DNA of 64,000 nt from positions 180,342-244,341 of the forward strand of contig JAPFBR010000005.1 in the NCBI GenBank assembly GCA_035798135.1, written 5' to 3'. The notes beneath the pieces are model-generated. The model worked only from the letters and a program-made list of their open reading frames with translations. It searched no databases and was not told where the DNA came from. Shown here in pieces: positions 52,452 through 61,647 of this stretch. This stretch comes from Sediminicola sp035798135 (GTDB taxonomy: Bacteria; Bacteroidota; Bacteroidia; Flavobacteriales; Flavobacteriaceae). The stretch's first letter is position 1, and each line of letters starts with the position of its first letter. The translations under genes were made by a program, and so were the position numbers.

Positions 52452-53969
52452 TTATACCAAGGATTTTTGGGTCATTAAAGCCGGTTGTGGCACGCCCATT
52501 AATTTTAAAATGGTAGGTGCAATATCTCCCAAAACACCATCTTTTATGGTTTTAATTTCATTGTCCACCAATATCAAGGGAACTGGATTGGTGGTATGGG
52601 CGGTATTAGGGCTGCCATCGGGATTCATCATGGTTTCACAATTTCCATGGTCTGCAATCACAATTGTTGTATACCCGTTCTCCAGTCCGGCCGTAATTAC
52701 CGAATTGGCACAGGAGTCTACCACTTCACATGCTTTTATAGCTGCATTCATATCTCCAGTATGGCCTACCATATCCGGATTGGCAAAATTGAGGCACACA
52801 AAATCGACTTCTCCTTTTTTTAGCTCCGGGATAATGGCATCCCTGATGTCATAGGCGCTCATTTCCGGTTGTAGATCGTAAGTAGCCACTTTTGGTGACG
52901 GACAGAGAAGGCGTTGTTCCCCATCAAAAGGTATCTCCCTACCTCCATTAAAGAAGAAGGTAACATGGGGGTATTTTTCTGTTTCTGCGATCCGTATTTG
53001 TTTTTTGTGTGCCTTGGAAAGGGTCTCTCCCAGGGTCTGCTCTATATTGTCTTTGTCATAGACCACTTTCATTCCTTTGAAGGAATCATCGTAATTGGTC
53101 ATGGTCACATAATACAGGTTTAACCGGTGGGTATTTTGTTCATGGAAATCCTCTTGGGTCAACATTTGTGTCAGTTCCCTTCCGCGGTCGGTTCTAAAAT
53201 TGAAGAAAATTACCACATCTCCATCCTTGATTTGGGCCACAGGAGAACCATCAGCCTTGGTTTCTACCAATGGTTTGATGAATTCATCAGTTACCCCATC
53301 GTAATAACTGTCCATCATGTCACTTAATAAATTGGTCGATTTTTTTCCAATACCATTGACCAAAACGTCATAAGCCAATTTTACCCTCTCCCATCTTTTG
53401 TCGCGGTCCATGGCATAATATCTGCCAATAACGGTAGCTATTTGTGCATTTTTATCGGCACAAAAATTGGTAAGATCTTCTAAGAAGCCTTTTCCGCTTT
53501 TGGGATCTACATCCCTACCGTCTGTAAAGGCATGGATAAACATATGTTCCAGACCATAGTTTTCTCCGGCCTGAATCAATCCTTTTAAATGTGTAATATG
53601 GGAATGTACCCCACCATCACTCAAGAGACCTAGGAAATGTACTGGTTTGTTGTTCTTCTTTGCATGTAAAAAGGCGTCTTTTAATACTTTTTCATCCTTT
53701 AGGGTATTTTCCTTTACAGCGAGATTAATTTTGGCGAGATCTTGGTAAACGATCCTTCCCGCTCCCAGATTCATATGTCCAACCTCACTGTTCCCCATTT
53801 GTCCTTCAGGAAGGCCAACGTTCATGCCATCGGTTAGGAGATTGGCATTCGGGTATTTCTTATATAGCGAGTCTATAAAAGGTGTATTTGCATTTTCTAT
53901 AGCAGAGATTTTAGGGTCTGGAGATTTACCCCATCCATCCAAAATCATTAAGATTACTTTTTTGTTCAT
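52452..53969 (-). CDS. gpmI: 2,3-bisphosphoglycerate-independent phosphoglycerate mutase
   Basis: The 505-residue product is of the alkaline-phosphatase superfamily and normal in length. Metal and nucleophile residues lie in MILDGWGKS, GQMGNSEVGHMNLGAG (nucleophilic Ser), GLLSDGGVHSHITHL, FTDGRDVDP, FANPDMVGHTGDM and IADHGNCETM. It interconverts 3- and 2-phosphoglycerate with manganese in glycolysis and gluconeogenesis. Confidence 0.97.
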   Translation of the reverse strand: MNKKVILMILDGWGKSPDPKISAIENANTPFIDSLYKKYPNANLLTDGMNVGLPEGQMGNSEVGHMNLGAGRIVYQDLAKINLAVKENTLKDEKVLKDAFLHAKKNNKPVHFLGLLSDGGVHSHITHLKGLIQAGENYGLEHMFIHAFTDGRDVDPKSGKGFLEDLTNFCADKNAQIATVIGRYYAMDRDKRWERVKLAYDVLVNGIGKKSTNLLSDMMDSYYDGVTDEFIKPLVETKADGSPVAQIKDGDVVIFFNFRTDRGRELTQMLTQEDFHEQNTHRLNLYYVTMTNYDDSFKGMKVVYDKDNIEQTLGETLSKAHKKQIRIAETEKYPHVTFFFNGGREIPFDGEQRLLCPSPKVATYDLQPEMSAYDIRDAIIPELKKGEVDFVCLNFANPDMVGHTGDMNAAIKACEVVDSCANSVITAGLENGYTTIVIADHGNCETMMNPDGSPNTAHTTNPVPLILVDNEIKTIKDGVLGDIAPTILKLMGVPQPALMTQKSLV

Positions 53970-53992
53970 TGCTTTGTGATTTATTCTTACAT

Positions 53993-54000
53993 CAAAAATA
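53993..54000 (-). promoter_or_regulatory. Candidate -7 box for gpmI
   Basis: TATTTTTG on the minus strand fits TAnnTTTG about 24 bases before the gpmI ATG. Spacing to upstream TTTG/TTG motifs is not ideal. Confidence 0.42.
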
Positions 54001-54474
54001 GGCCGATTTCAAATGGATTACTAGCAATGGATAAGCTTTTTCAAAAATTTCACATTCCTGGCGATCCTTGTTGTGGTTGCAACCTTTTAGGTGTAAAAGT
54101 GTTAAAATTATGTTATATAATGGGATTTGATGAAACAAAACACCCTTTACTGAGTCTATATAAGTAACCCATTAATTCTTACGTAACTCCGAAATGGAAT
54201 TCCACCTTGGGTTCCGGATTAGAAATCGACACCTACATTAAATGGTTGAAGACGAGTATTTTGAGAATATAATAATAATTAATAAGAAGGTGTCATTTTA
54301 AATATACTGGGTCATTTATCTGGGGGGAAAATGGCTTTTGTATGAAGATTAAGTTTAGGATAATTTTTTATCAATATTCTTTGATCTGACACCTTCTATT
54401 ATATATCTCCTTCCCTGGATAATAGGGTAAAGTATAGACCTTATTTTGAAAAGGTGACGTATTATATACTGAAA
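54001..54474. other. Gene-poor segment with a long inverted repeat
   Basis: About 470 bp carry no convincing gene. A perfect 11-base inverted repeat, AGAAGGTGTCA at 54285-54295 and TGACACCTTCT at 54387-54397, brackets about 90 AT-rich bases. A plus-strand frame at 53976-54167 overlaps the gpmI promoter and is not called. Confidence 0.4.
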
Positions 54475-54502
54475 AACCCCATGGAAATATTTCCATGGGG
54501 TT
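54475..54502. terminator. Perfect hairpin, bidirectional terminator
   Basis: The palindrome AACCCCATGGAAAT / ATTTCCATGGGGTT is perfect, with T runs following on either strand (nine T on the plus strand, five on the minus). It lies 65 bp past the DUF6747-like gene stop and would end that transcript. Confidence 0.85.
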
Positions 54503-54567
54503 GTTTTTTTTTAGTTTATCTGCACCATATAGTGCTCAAGTAAAAGGGCAACTAAACTATAATTTCC

Positions 54568-54735
54568 TTAAAAATGGAATCCTGTGGCTGCTCTATAAAC
54601 AAAAGCATATAGCGCCATAAAAATCATTAATACACAGAAGACAGAATAAACCTTTAGGAGAATTACTACAAATTCTGGTTTACAATTCTCGAATGCTTCT
54701 AAGTAAATACTTTTAAAATGTAATAGTGTTCCCAT
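54568..54735 (-). CDS. DUF6747-like small membrane protein
   Basis: This 55-residue protein starts at ATG 54735 and stops at 54568-54570. The sequence begins MGTLLHFKSIYLEAFENCK, continues with a transmembrane helix of about 22 residues (VYSVFCVLMIFMALYAFVYR) and ends ATGFHF. The layout (an N-terminal amphipathic helix with YxEAF/GF, one membrane helix, then AFVYRxxTGFxF) is that of DUF6747, small single-helix proteins found across Flavobacteriaceae with no known role. The hairpin terminator downstream supports a real transcript. Confidence 0.78.
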   Translation of the reverse strand: MGTLLHFKSIYLEAFENCKPEFVVILLKVYSVFCVLMIFMALYAFVYRAATGFHF

Positions 54736-54861
54736 ATAGTCTCGTTTAGTTGATTTTAAATCAAAGCTATAAGGGTTAAATCTGAGGCGTCAAAAAGATT
54801 TGTGAGGACTCAAATATAATAAAATGGAATTATAATGAACTATGTTATGCAGTAATTAACA

Positions 54862-55629
54862 CTAATTCTGGCCTTTATACTTTGCGATGGCTTCTTTGAT
54901 CTTTTCAATCCTATTTTCTGGATCGGGATGGGTGCTCTGGAATTCGGGGACTCTGTCTGGCCCTCCTGCAGCTTTTAATATTTCCATTACCTTGATCATT
55001 TCCATCGGGTTATAGCCAGATTTTATCATAAACAAAACACCTAAATCATCACTTTCAAGTTCATCGCCACGACCATTTTTTAACAGGGTATTTTGCCCAA
55101 TGCTGCTTACGATATCACCCGCGTCGGCACCTACGGAGGCACCCATGGATATCGTTTGCCAAAAAGCACCATCGGCAATTCTCTCAGCAGAATGTCTACC
55201 TATAACATGCCCAATTTCATGTCCCAATACACCGGCAAGTTGGGCTTCGGTCAATTGGGAGAAGAGGGCATAGGTTATAAAAACTTGCCCTCCAGGCAGT
55301 GCGAAGGCGTTTATTGTTTTGTCGTCTGCCAATAAATGAAATTCATAGCGGTAGGGCGTTTCCCTGGCGATACTATTGTTTACCAATTTATTTCCAACGG
55401 CATCAACAAAAGACTGCATTTGATCATCGGGATATAGGCCCCCGTATTGTTGAGCAATTTCAGGGGCACTCTGCAGACCAATGGCAATTTCTTGTTCAGA
55501 GGTCATATTTATATTCTGTTCCCTGCCAGTATATGGGTTTTCTTCCTTATTACTGCAGCGTTGGACAAAGGCGAAAACCACAATGGCCAACCCAATAAAA
55601 ATTCTAATTTTCCAACTCCCTCTTTTCAT
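54862..55629 (-). CDS. M48 family metalloprotease
   Basis: The 255-residue product begins with a hydrophobic segment (IRIFIGLAIVVFAFVQRC) that may be a lipoprotein signal with Cys25. The zinc motif is HEIGH (137-141) in LGHEIGHVIGRHSAER, and the third ligand Glu lies in ELESDDLGVLFM. It is about the size of E. coli LoiP and the catalytic domain of BepA, without a TPR tail. Such enzymes work in the periplasm on outer membrane protein quality control. It ends in PDRVPEFQSTHPDPENRIEK, the usual family ending. Confidence 0.9.
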   Translation of the reverse strand: MKRGSWKIRIFIGLAIVVFAFVQRCSNKEENPYTGREQNINMTSEQEIAIGLQSAPEIAQQYGGLYPDDQMQSFVDAVGNKLVNNSIARETPYRYEFHLLADDKTINAFALPGGQVFITYALFSQLTEAQLAGVLGHEIGHVIGRHSAERIADGAFWQTISMGASVGADAGDIVSSIGQNTLLKNGRGDELESDDLGVLFMIKSGYNPMEMIKVMEILKAAGGPDRVPEFQSTHPDPENRIEKIKEAIAKYKGQN

Positions 55630-55679
55630 AATCTATATGTTAGAGCATTAACTTTTTAAAGTACCCTATATAAATCCCA

Positions 55680-56414
55680 TTACAATAGCTCTGGATTGAT
55701 GTCCAAAATATTATCTAATATGTAGTTCCGGACGAAGCCCGAGGTAAAATGTTCGGCCCCTAAGAAATCTTCCTTTTGCAACAGTTGCATGATATTTTTT
55801 CCCCTAAAAGTTTTTAACATGGGAATAGAAATAGGGGCGTAGCTATAGTGCCAAGGCTCATATTTAAATCCCCGTCTTTTTGGGATGTCCGTATACACTA
55901 GGTAAAAGCCATATTTGTTGGCATTGGCATCCATCCAAGCTTTGAAATTTTCGTAAGGCCCTCCGGCTTCAAACTTTTCCGGTACAAGAACGTCGCCCTC
56001 CACTTTAGGTTGACCATCTACAATATCAATATCGGTTCCCCAATGATGTCTGCTTGTTCCTGGGATAGTAGAGTATTCAATGATTTTATCTATGGCGTTC
56101 AATGGTTTTAGGCCATCGTCCTCTGTATATTGGAGGAATTTACGTTCCCAAATAGCCATTTGCCTGTCAAAACTTCGGTAGCTGGAAACCACTTTGATAT
56201 CCACCCCCTCACTATATGCAGCTTTTTTCATTTCCAAAAAGGCATCATGTGCCTCCTTTCTAAGGTTGATGCCCTTCCCATAAAGTGGAATCTCCACTTT
56301 ACCCATTAGTTCAAGGATAGAATATTCTTGTTCCTGTGAAATCATTAGCGTGGGCATTACGGCCAAAGCCAAACCTGAAGTACTACTTTTTATTATAAAG
56401 GATCTTCTCTGCAT
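55680..56414 (-). CDS. M15 family peptidase (D-alanyl-D-alanine carboxypeptidase, VanY-like)
   Basis: The 244-residue exported protein opens with MQRRSFIIKSSTSGLALAV, a signal that could be Sec or a weak Tat type with paired Arg. Zinc ligands are His123 and Asp130 in GTSRHHWGTDIDIV, and His189 in YEPWHYSY with catalytic Glu186. SSYRSFDRQ (78-86) binds the substrate carboxylate. It cleaves the terminal D-Ala from peptidoglycan stems or a related D,D or L,D bond. It lies 51 bp upstream of the M48 gene on the same strand. Confidence 0.9.
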   Translation of the reverse strand: MQRRSFIIKSSTSGLALAVMPTLMISQEQEYSILELMGKVEIPLYGKGINLRKEAHDAFLEMKKAAYSEGVDIKVVSSYRSFDRQMAIWERKFLQYTEDDGLKPLNAIDKIIEYSTIPGTSRHHWGTDIDIVDGQPKVEGDVLVPEKFEAGGPYENFKAWMDANANKYGFYLVYTDIPKRRGFKYEPWHYSYAPISIPMLKTFRGKNIMQLLQKEDFLGAEHFTSGFVRNYILDNILDINPELL

Positions 56415-56656
56415 ATCATGGGTCTATTTTGCGTATTAAATATTGTGGTTTTATACAACATTTATCAAAAAGGCTGCCAATTATTGATGACGTTGGATTT
56501 TAGTGGTACCAATGTATTGAAAGCTCAAGGTTCTTTTCAAAGTTAAGAAGTATTTTGAAACTATTCAAGTACTTTAGAAATACGGAGAAAACAAGATTAC
56601 AGAATTTACCTCCAACTAGATCAGGAAATTAAATGGGCAATGAAGTAATTGGTTTG

Positions 56657-57823
56657 TTAGTTGTTGATATAAAGATATCCCTGATGTTTTTGTTGTTGGT
56701 CGTTGAGGGTTGCCAGATAAAAATAGATACCAGTTGGTAGACCGTCATTTTTTTTAATGACTCTTTTGGTATTTGCCATCCCATTAAACTCATTGGTGTA
56801 GTTGGCTCTGTAATACACCAAAAGACCATTTCTGTCAAAAATTTCAAGAGAATTGTTAGGAGAGGCATCCATCCCCTCAATCACTAAGTAATCATTTTTG
56901 CCATCCCCATTGGGAGTCAGGTAATAATTGTCCAATTCCCTGACACTATAAGTCTCGTAAATATCGGTGTTTCCTCCTATGGTCAAGATCTCATAGTCAT
57001 TCGGTATGAAATTATTGGAAGTGATTTCTCCTCGTATCATTTCACCCCTCACATGGGAATTTCCCAAATTGACCCATTGCTGTTCTTCTTTGCTCCATCC
57101 AACTACCTTAAGATCTCGTAACAGTTCCCCCAACAGTCCCACATTGCTGCGTTCGTCCCAGGTAAGGGTCACTTTTGAAGGCACTGAACCTTCCAATTTC
57201 CAAAATTCTTCATAGCTGACACTGAAGATGCCATTGCCCATTATATCCGTATTATAACTATCGTTGAAAGTAGAAGGAGAATTTGGGTCTTCATAAAAAT
57301 ACGCACACTTGGCCAAGGTGTTCACGCCAATAGAAGTAATGGTCAAGGGTCGTAATCTATTGTCATCCCCTATGGGAAATATAAAAGTCTGCTTCTTTTG
57401 AATGGTACTGTAGCCATCTATTTTAGAGGTGCTGCTTTCCCCGGTATAAAAGGCATCTTCCAAATACTTTAAATACACATCAGTTTTGTCCCTTGGTGTA
57501 TAAATATCGCCAATGATAAAATTGCTGTTGTTGGTTACAGTTATAGGTGTTTCAATAAAAAGCCCATTGTCGACTGCAATTTCAGTATCGTAAAAAACAG
57601 GGGGGAAGGCTCCAGAAATAGTAATGGGAGCGGTTTCACTATAAAAGCCTACTAAACCCAAATTTTTGTCAAAGGTACCATCATTAATCACGTCCATATG
57701 AAATCCTACCATGGCCGTATTATGCACTTGTATGTTTCCATAATTGTGTACGGCATCTTGTCCATGACCAAAAGTTATGGAAAATAAGATAAAACAGGCC
57801 GCTATGTATTTTAGATTCTTCAT
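56657..57823 (-). CDS. Type IX secreted protein with gliding-motility C-terminal domain (T9SS type B)
   Basis: The product is about 388 residues from ATG 57823 with a signal peptide ending near GHGQ. The last 90 residues are the CHU_C type-B sorting domain: DNYYLTPNGDGKNDYLVIEG, then NSLEIFDRNGLLVY and the ending GLPTGIYFYLATLNDQQQKH. This domain directs export across the outer membrane by the type IX system. The N-terminal part has no named domain. It is a paralogue of the protein at 61648, with the same layout from HNTAMVGFHMDVINDGTFD onward. It ends the surface cluster. Confidence 0.88.
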   Translation of the reverse strand: MKNLKYIAACFILFSITFGHGQDAVHNYGNIQVHNTAMVGFHMDVINDGTFDKNLGLVGFYSETAPITISGAFPPVFYDTEIAVDNGLFIETPITVTNNSNFIIGDIYTPRDKTDVYLKYLEDAFYTGESSTSKIDGYSTIQKKQTFIFPIGDDNRLRPLTITSIGVNTLAKCAYFYEDPNSPSTFNDSYNTDIMGNGIFSVSYEEFWKLEGSVPSKVTLTWDERSNVGLLGELLRDLKVVGWSKEEQQWVNLGNSHVRGEMIRGEITSNNFIPNDYEILTIGGNTDIYETYSVRELDNYYLTPNGDGKNDYLVIEGMDASPNNSLEIFDRNGLLVYYRANYTNEFNGMANTKRVIKKNDGLPTGIYFYLATLNDQQQKHQGYLYINN

Positions 57824-57844
57824 GTCCTTTATTACATCCAAATT

Positions 57845-60800
57845 TTATGGTCTGCGTCTTAAAAAGACGGAAATCCTGGCATTTTTAGTATCTCGGTCGC
57901 CTTGTATTGTTTGAAATCCAATAGTGGTTCCTGCTGGGATAGTAATAGGAGTTGCCAATACTTGGGAATAGACCATTTTGTTGGAAACCCCGCCTGCAGA
58001 AACTGAGAATGAAACAAGATTTGTATTTGTGTAAATATTGCTAATAGCTACGGTAACAAAATCTGTTGGGTCATTTTCAATGGCATTAAAACTCACAGCA
58101 TAGATCTCCCATGCTTCTGGTAAAGTAATACCCATTTGACCTTCTTGATCCTTACCAAAAGACCAGTTCAATTTTGAATCATCTAACTTGTCGGTTTCAG
58201 CCCAAATAACCATTTTTTCATAGATATTTAAATAAGCTCCTCCATCAGTACCTACCTTAATGGCATTATTGGAATTGGCGGATACCACCCTTGCCGTTTG
58301 GGTGTTGTTGCTTTCATTTACATAGGAGATTGTCCCTGTGGTTGTATTCTGGCTTAGGGTGGTTACTTTATCCGGCCCTTGTGGTCCTGCTGGTCCTGTT
58401 GCTCCTATGTCTCCTTTAGCTCCAGTTGCACCCGTATCACCTTTGAGACCCTGAGGTCCTGCAGCTCCTGATGCACCGTCGACACCGTCATTTCCTGCTG
58501 GCCCCTGCGCTCCTTGAGTTCCTGTAGCTCCCGTGGCACCATCTGCACCATTGTTTCCTGCCGGTCCTTGGGCACCATCATTGCCATCAGCACCATTTGC
58601 GCCGTCAATTCCATTATTTCCGTCAGTACCGGGTAACCCTTGTGGTCCCTGAGCGCCATCACTACCGTTTATTCCGTCAGCACCAGGATTACCTTGTGGT
58701 CCCTGAGGGCCATCATTACCGTTTGTTCCATCATTGCCGTCAGCACCATTTGCGCCGTCATTTCCATTATTTCCATCAGCACCAGGCAATCCTTGCGGTC
58801 CTGTGGCACCATCTGCACCGTCATTTCCTGCCGGTCCAGTATCTCCTTGCGGTCCTGTTGCTCCTGTTGCACCATCTGCACCATCGTTACCTGCCAGTCC
58901 TGTTGTTCCTTGTGGTCCTATTGCTCCTTGCGGTCCTGTGGCACCATTTGCTCCATCGTTTCCGTTGGCACCTACTGAGCCTGTCGCACCATCATTACCA
59001 TTTGTTCCGTTAGTTCCAACGTCTCCAGTATCGCCTTTTTCACCTTGAATTCCCTGAGCTCCATCAGCACCAGTCGCTCCATCGTTACCATTAGTTCCGT
59101 TAGTTCCAGCGTCTCCAGCATCACCTTTTTCACCTTGTATTCCCTGAGCACCATCAGCACCAGTCGCGCCATCATTACCATTTGTTCCGTTAGTTCCAGC
59201 GTCTCCGGTATCACCTTTTTCACCTTGTATTCCCTGAGCACCATTTGCTCCATCGTTTCCGTTGGCACCTACTGGGCCTGTCGCGCCATCATTACCATTT
59301 GTTCCGTTAGTTCCAGCGTCTCCAGTATCACCTTTTTCACCTTGTATTCCCTGAGCACCATTTGCTCCATCGTTTCCGTTGGCACCTACTGGGCCTGCCG
59401 CACCATCATTACCATTTGTTCCGTTAGTTCCAACGTCTCCAGTATCGCCTTTTTCACCTTGTATTCCCTGAGCACCATTTGCTCCATCGTTTCCGTTGGC
59501 ACCTACTGGGCCTGTCGCACCATCATTACCATTTGTTCCGTTAGTTCCAGCGTCTCCAGTATCACCTTTTTCACCTTGAATTCCCTGAGCTCCATCAGCA
59601 CCAGTAGCTCCATCGTTACCATTTGTTCCGTTAGTTCCAGCGTCTCCAGCATCACCTTTTTCACCTTGAACTCCCTGTGCTCCATCAGCACCAGTCGCTC
59701 CATCGTTACCATTTGTTCCGTTAGTTCCAGCGTCTCCAGCATCACCTTTTTCACCTTGTATTCCCTGAGCACCATCAGCACCAGTCGCGCCATCATTACC
59801 ATTTGTTCCGTTAGTTCCAGCGTCTCCAGTATCGCCTTTTTCACCTTGTATTCCCTGAGCACCATTTGCTCCATCGTTTCCGTTGGCACCTACTGGGCCT
59901 GTCGCACCATCATTACCATTTGTTCCGTTAGTTCCAACGTCTCCAGTATCGCCTTTTTCACCTTGTATTCCCTGAGCACCATTTGCTCCATCGTTTCCGT
60001 TGGCACCTACTGGGCCTGTCGCACCATCATTACCATTTGTTCCGTTAGTTCCAGCATCTCCAGCATCACCTTTTTCACCTTGCGGTCCTTGAGCTCCATC
60101 AGCACCAGTAGCTCCATCGTTACCATTTGTTCCGTTAGTTCCAGCGTCTCCAGCATCACCTTTTTCACCTTGAACTCCCTGAGCTCCATCAGCACCAGTC
60201 GCTCCATCGTTACCATTTGTTCCGTTAGTTCCAGCGTCTCCGGTATCACCTTTTTCACCTTGTATACCCTGAGAACCATTTGCTCCGTCAATTCCATTAT
60301 TTCCATCAGCACCAGGATCACCTTGCGGACCTTGGACGCCATCACTACCGTTTGTTCCGTCGGTACCATCGTTTCCTGCCGGTCCCTGAGCACCATCATT
60401 GCCATCAGCACCATTTGCGCCGTCAATGCCATTATTTCCGTCAGCACCAGGCAAACCTTGAGGACCTTGGGCACCATCAGAACCGTTTGTACCGTCAGCA
60501 CCATCGTTTCCTGCCGGACCTTGGGCTCCATCAGTTCCATTGTTTCCGTCAGCACCAGGTAACCCTTGCGGTCCTTGGGCGCCATCAGCACCATTTGTAC
60601 CGTCGGCACCGTCATTTCCTGCTGGCCCCTGCGCTCCTTGAGTTCCTGTAGCTCCCGTGGCACCATCTGCACCATTGTTTCCTGCCGGTCCTTGGGCACC
60701 ATCATTGCCGTCAGCACCATTTGCTCCGTCAATACCATTATTTCCATCAGCACCAGGTAGCCCTTGCGGACCTTGAGCGCCATCATTACCGTTTGTTCCG

Positions 60801-61501
60801 TCGGCACCATCGTTTCCTGCCGGTCCTTGGGCACCATCATTGCCATCAGCACCATTTGCGCCGTCATTTCCATTATTTCCGTCAGCACCGGGTAACCCTT
60901 GCGGACCTTGGACGCCATCACTACCGTTTATTCCTTCGGTACCATCGTTTCCTGCTGGGCCTTGGGCACCATCATTGCCGTCAGCACCATTTGCTCCGTC
61001 AATTCCATTATTTCCATCAGCTCCAGGTAACCCTTGTGGTCCCTGAACTCCATCATTACCGTTAATTCCGGCAATTCCTTGATCTCCCTGGACACCTTTC
61101 GGTCCATTTAAATTAGAGGTCGTAAATTTTGTTCCGTCCGAATAATTGAAAGTATATGTGCCGTTTTGATTATCTACCGTGGATATTATTCCGACAGATT
61201 CTGATTTTCCAGTTGAAGAACATAGGTTCATCCATTTGAGTCCATCATAGTAGTACACACATTGGGTGTCTGTATTGTAGACCAATGCCCCTCTAAGTGG
61301 AGCAATTTTTTGCATTTGAGGAGTAGAAACCCTTGTGAGTACAAATGCTTTGGTAGTACTCTCCATTTCCAAAATGGAAGCTGCATCAATGTTATTGGGA
61401 TTGGCACCAATTTTTACTTGGGCAGAGGCGAAGTGAATGCCTAAGATGATGAGCAGGAAAAATATTCTTTTAAAAACCATTTGGAGATAAAATTTGGGCA
61501 T
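57845..61501 (-). CDS. Giant collagen-like surface protein
   Basis: The 1,218-residue product (or 1,211 from the internal Met at 61480) has a signal peptide ending near SAQV, a small N-terminal domain to about residue 130, and then roughly 910 residues of Gly-X-Y triplets (about 133-1043). A C-terminal beta-rich domain of about 175 residues follows and ends RISVFLRRRP. Triplets are rich in Asn, Asp, Ala and Gln with few Pro. GEKGD occurs 13 times at 30- or 39-residue spacing, which would supply the Lys-Asp pairs that stabilise bacterial triple helices without hydroxyproline. The last domain may trimerise the chain. No CHU_C or Por sorting domain was seen. It is probably a fibrous surface protein. 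Confidence 0.88.
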   Translation of the reverse strand: MPKFYLQMVFKRIFFLLIILGIHFASAQVKIGANPNNIDAASILEMESTTKAFVLTRVSTPQMQKIAPLRGALVYNTDTQCVYYYDGLKWMNLCSSTGKSESVGIISTVDNQNGTYTFNYSDGTKFTTSNLNGPKGVQGDQGIAGINGNDGVQGPQGLPGADGNNGIDGANGADGNDGAQGPAGNDGTEGINGSDGVQGPQGLPGADGNNGNDGANGADGNDGAQGPAGNDGADGTNGNDGAQGPQGLPGADGNNGIDGANGADGNDGAQGPAGNNGADGATGATGTQGAQGPAGNDGADGTNGADGAQGPQGLPGADGNNGTDGAQGPAGNDGADGTNGSDGAQGPQGLPGADGNNGIDGANGADGNDGAQGPAGNDGTDGTNGSDGVQGPQGDPGADGNNGIDGANGSQGIQGEKGDTGDAGTNGTNGNDGATGADGAQGVQGEKGDAGDAGTNGTNGNDGATGADGAQGPQGEKGDAGDAGTNGTNGNDGATGPVGANGNDGANGAQGIQGEKGDTGDVGTNGTNGNDGATGPVGANGNDGANGAQGIQGEKGDTGDAGTNGTNGNDGATGADGAQGIQGEKGDAGDAGTNGTNGNDGATGADGAQGVQGEKGDAGDAGTNGTNGNDGATGADGAQGIQGEKGDTGDAGTNGTNGNDGATGPVGANGNDGANGAQGIQGEKGDTGDVGTNGTNGNDGAAGPVGANGNDGANGAQGIQGEKGDTGDAGTNGTNGNDGATGPVGANGNDGANGAQGIQGEKGDTGDAGTNGTNGNDGATGADGAQGIQGEKGDAGDAGTNGTNGNDGATGADGAQGIQGEKGDTGDVGTNGTNGNDGATGSVGANGNDGANGATGPQGAIGPQGTTGLAGNDGADGATGATGPQGDTGPAGNDGADGATGPQGLPGADGNNGNDGANGADGNDGTNGNDGPQGPQGNPGADGINGSDGAQGPQGLPGTDGNNGIDGANGADGNDGAQGPAGNNGADGATGATGTQGAQGPAGNDGVDGASGAAGPQGLKGDTGATGAKGDIGATGPAGPQGPDKVTTLSQNTTTGTISYVNESNNTQTARVVSANSNNAIKVGTDGGAYLNIYEKMVIWAETDKLDDSKLNWSFGKDQEGQMGITLPEAWEIYAVSFNAIENDPTDFVTVAISNIYTNTNLVSFSVSAGGVSNKMVYSQVLATPITIPAGTTIGFQTIQGDRDTKNARISVFLRRRP
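58370..61108 (-). repeat. Coding repeats of the collagen-like region
   Basis: At the DNA level the Gly-X-Y region consists of imperfect tandem repeats. Units of 90 and 117 bp dominate from about 58970 to 60280, each with a conserved CCGTTAGTTCCAGCGTCTCC segment on the plus strand. Outside this stretch the repeats are 9-36 bp multiples. High similarity between neighbouring units suggests recent expansion and likely length variation between strains. Confidence 0.85.
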
Positions 61502-61647
61502 GCGTAATTATTCCACATAAAACTAATGCAAGTACTATAGAATACTAACTAAATGTTGTGTAGATGATAGAACCTGTGGTGTATAGGAAGGCGTGTAAAA
61601 GTCAGCCAAGATATTGACTGTTCACCGATTAAAAAAAGAGTAGAAAT

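Noticed and set aside
52393..52854. Plus-strand ORF of 153 codons
   Set aside because: It lies antisense to gpmI and begins in the terminator.
53976..54167. Plus-strand ORF of 63 codons with a CCGC motif
   Set aside because: It starts with GTG inside the gpmI promoter region, has no family match that I recognise and no ribosome site.
59045..60562. A 505-codon plus-strand ORF rich in Ser, Val and Ile, and other long frames on both strands between 58405 and 61065
   Set aside because: They are mirror and shifted frames of the Gly-X-Y repeats. The repeat periods are multiples of three, so stops are absent in several frames. The minus-strand frame at 57845 has a signal peptide and folded ends.
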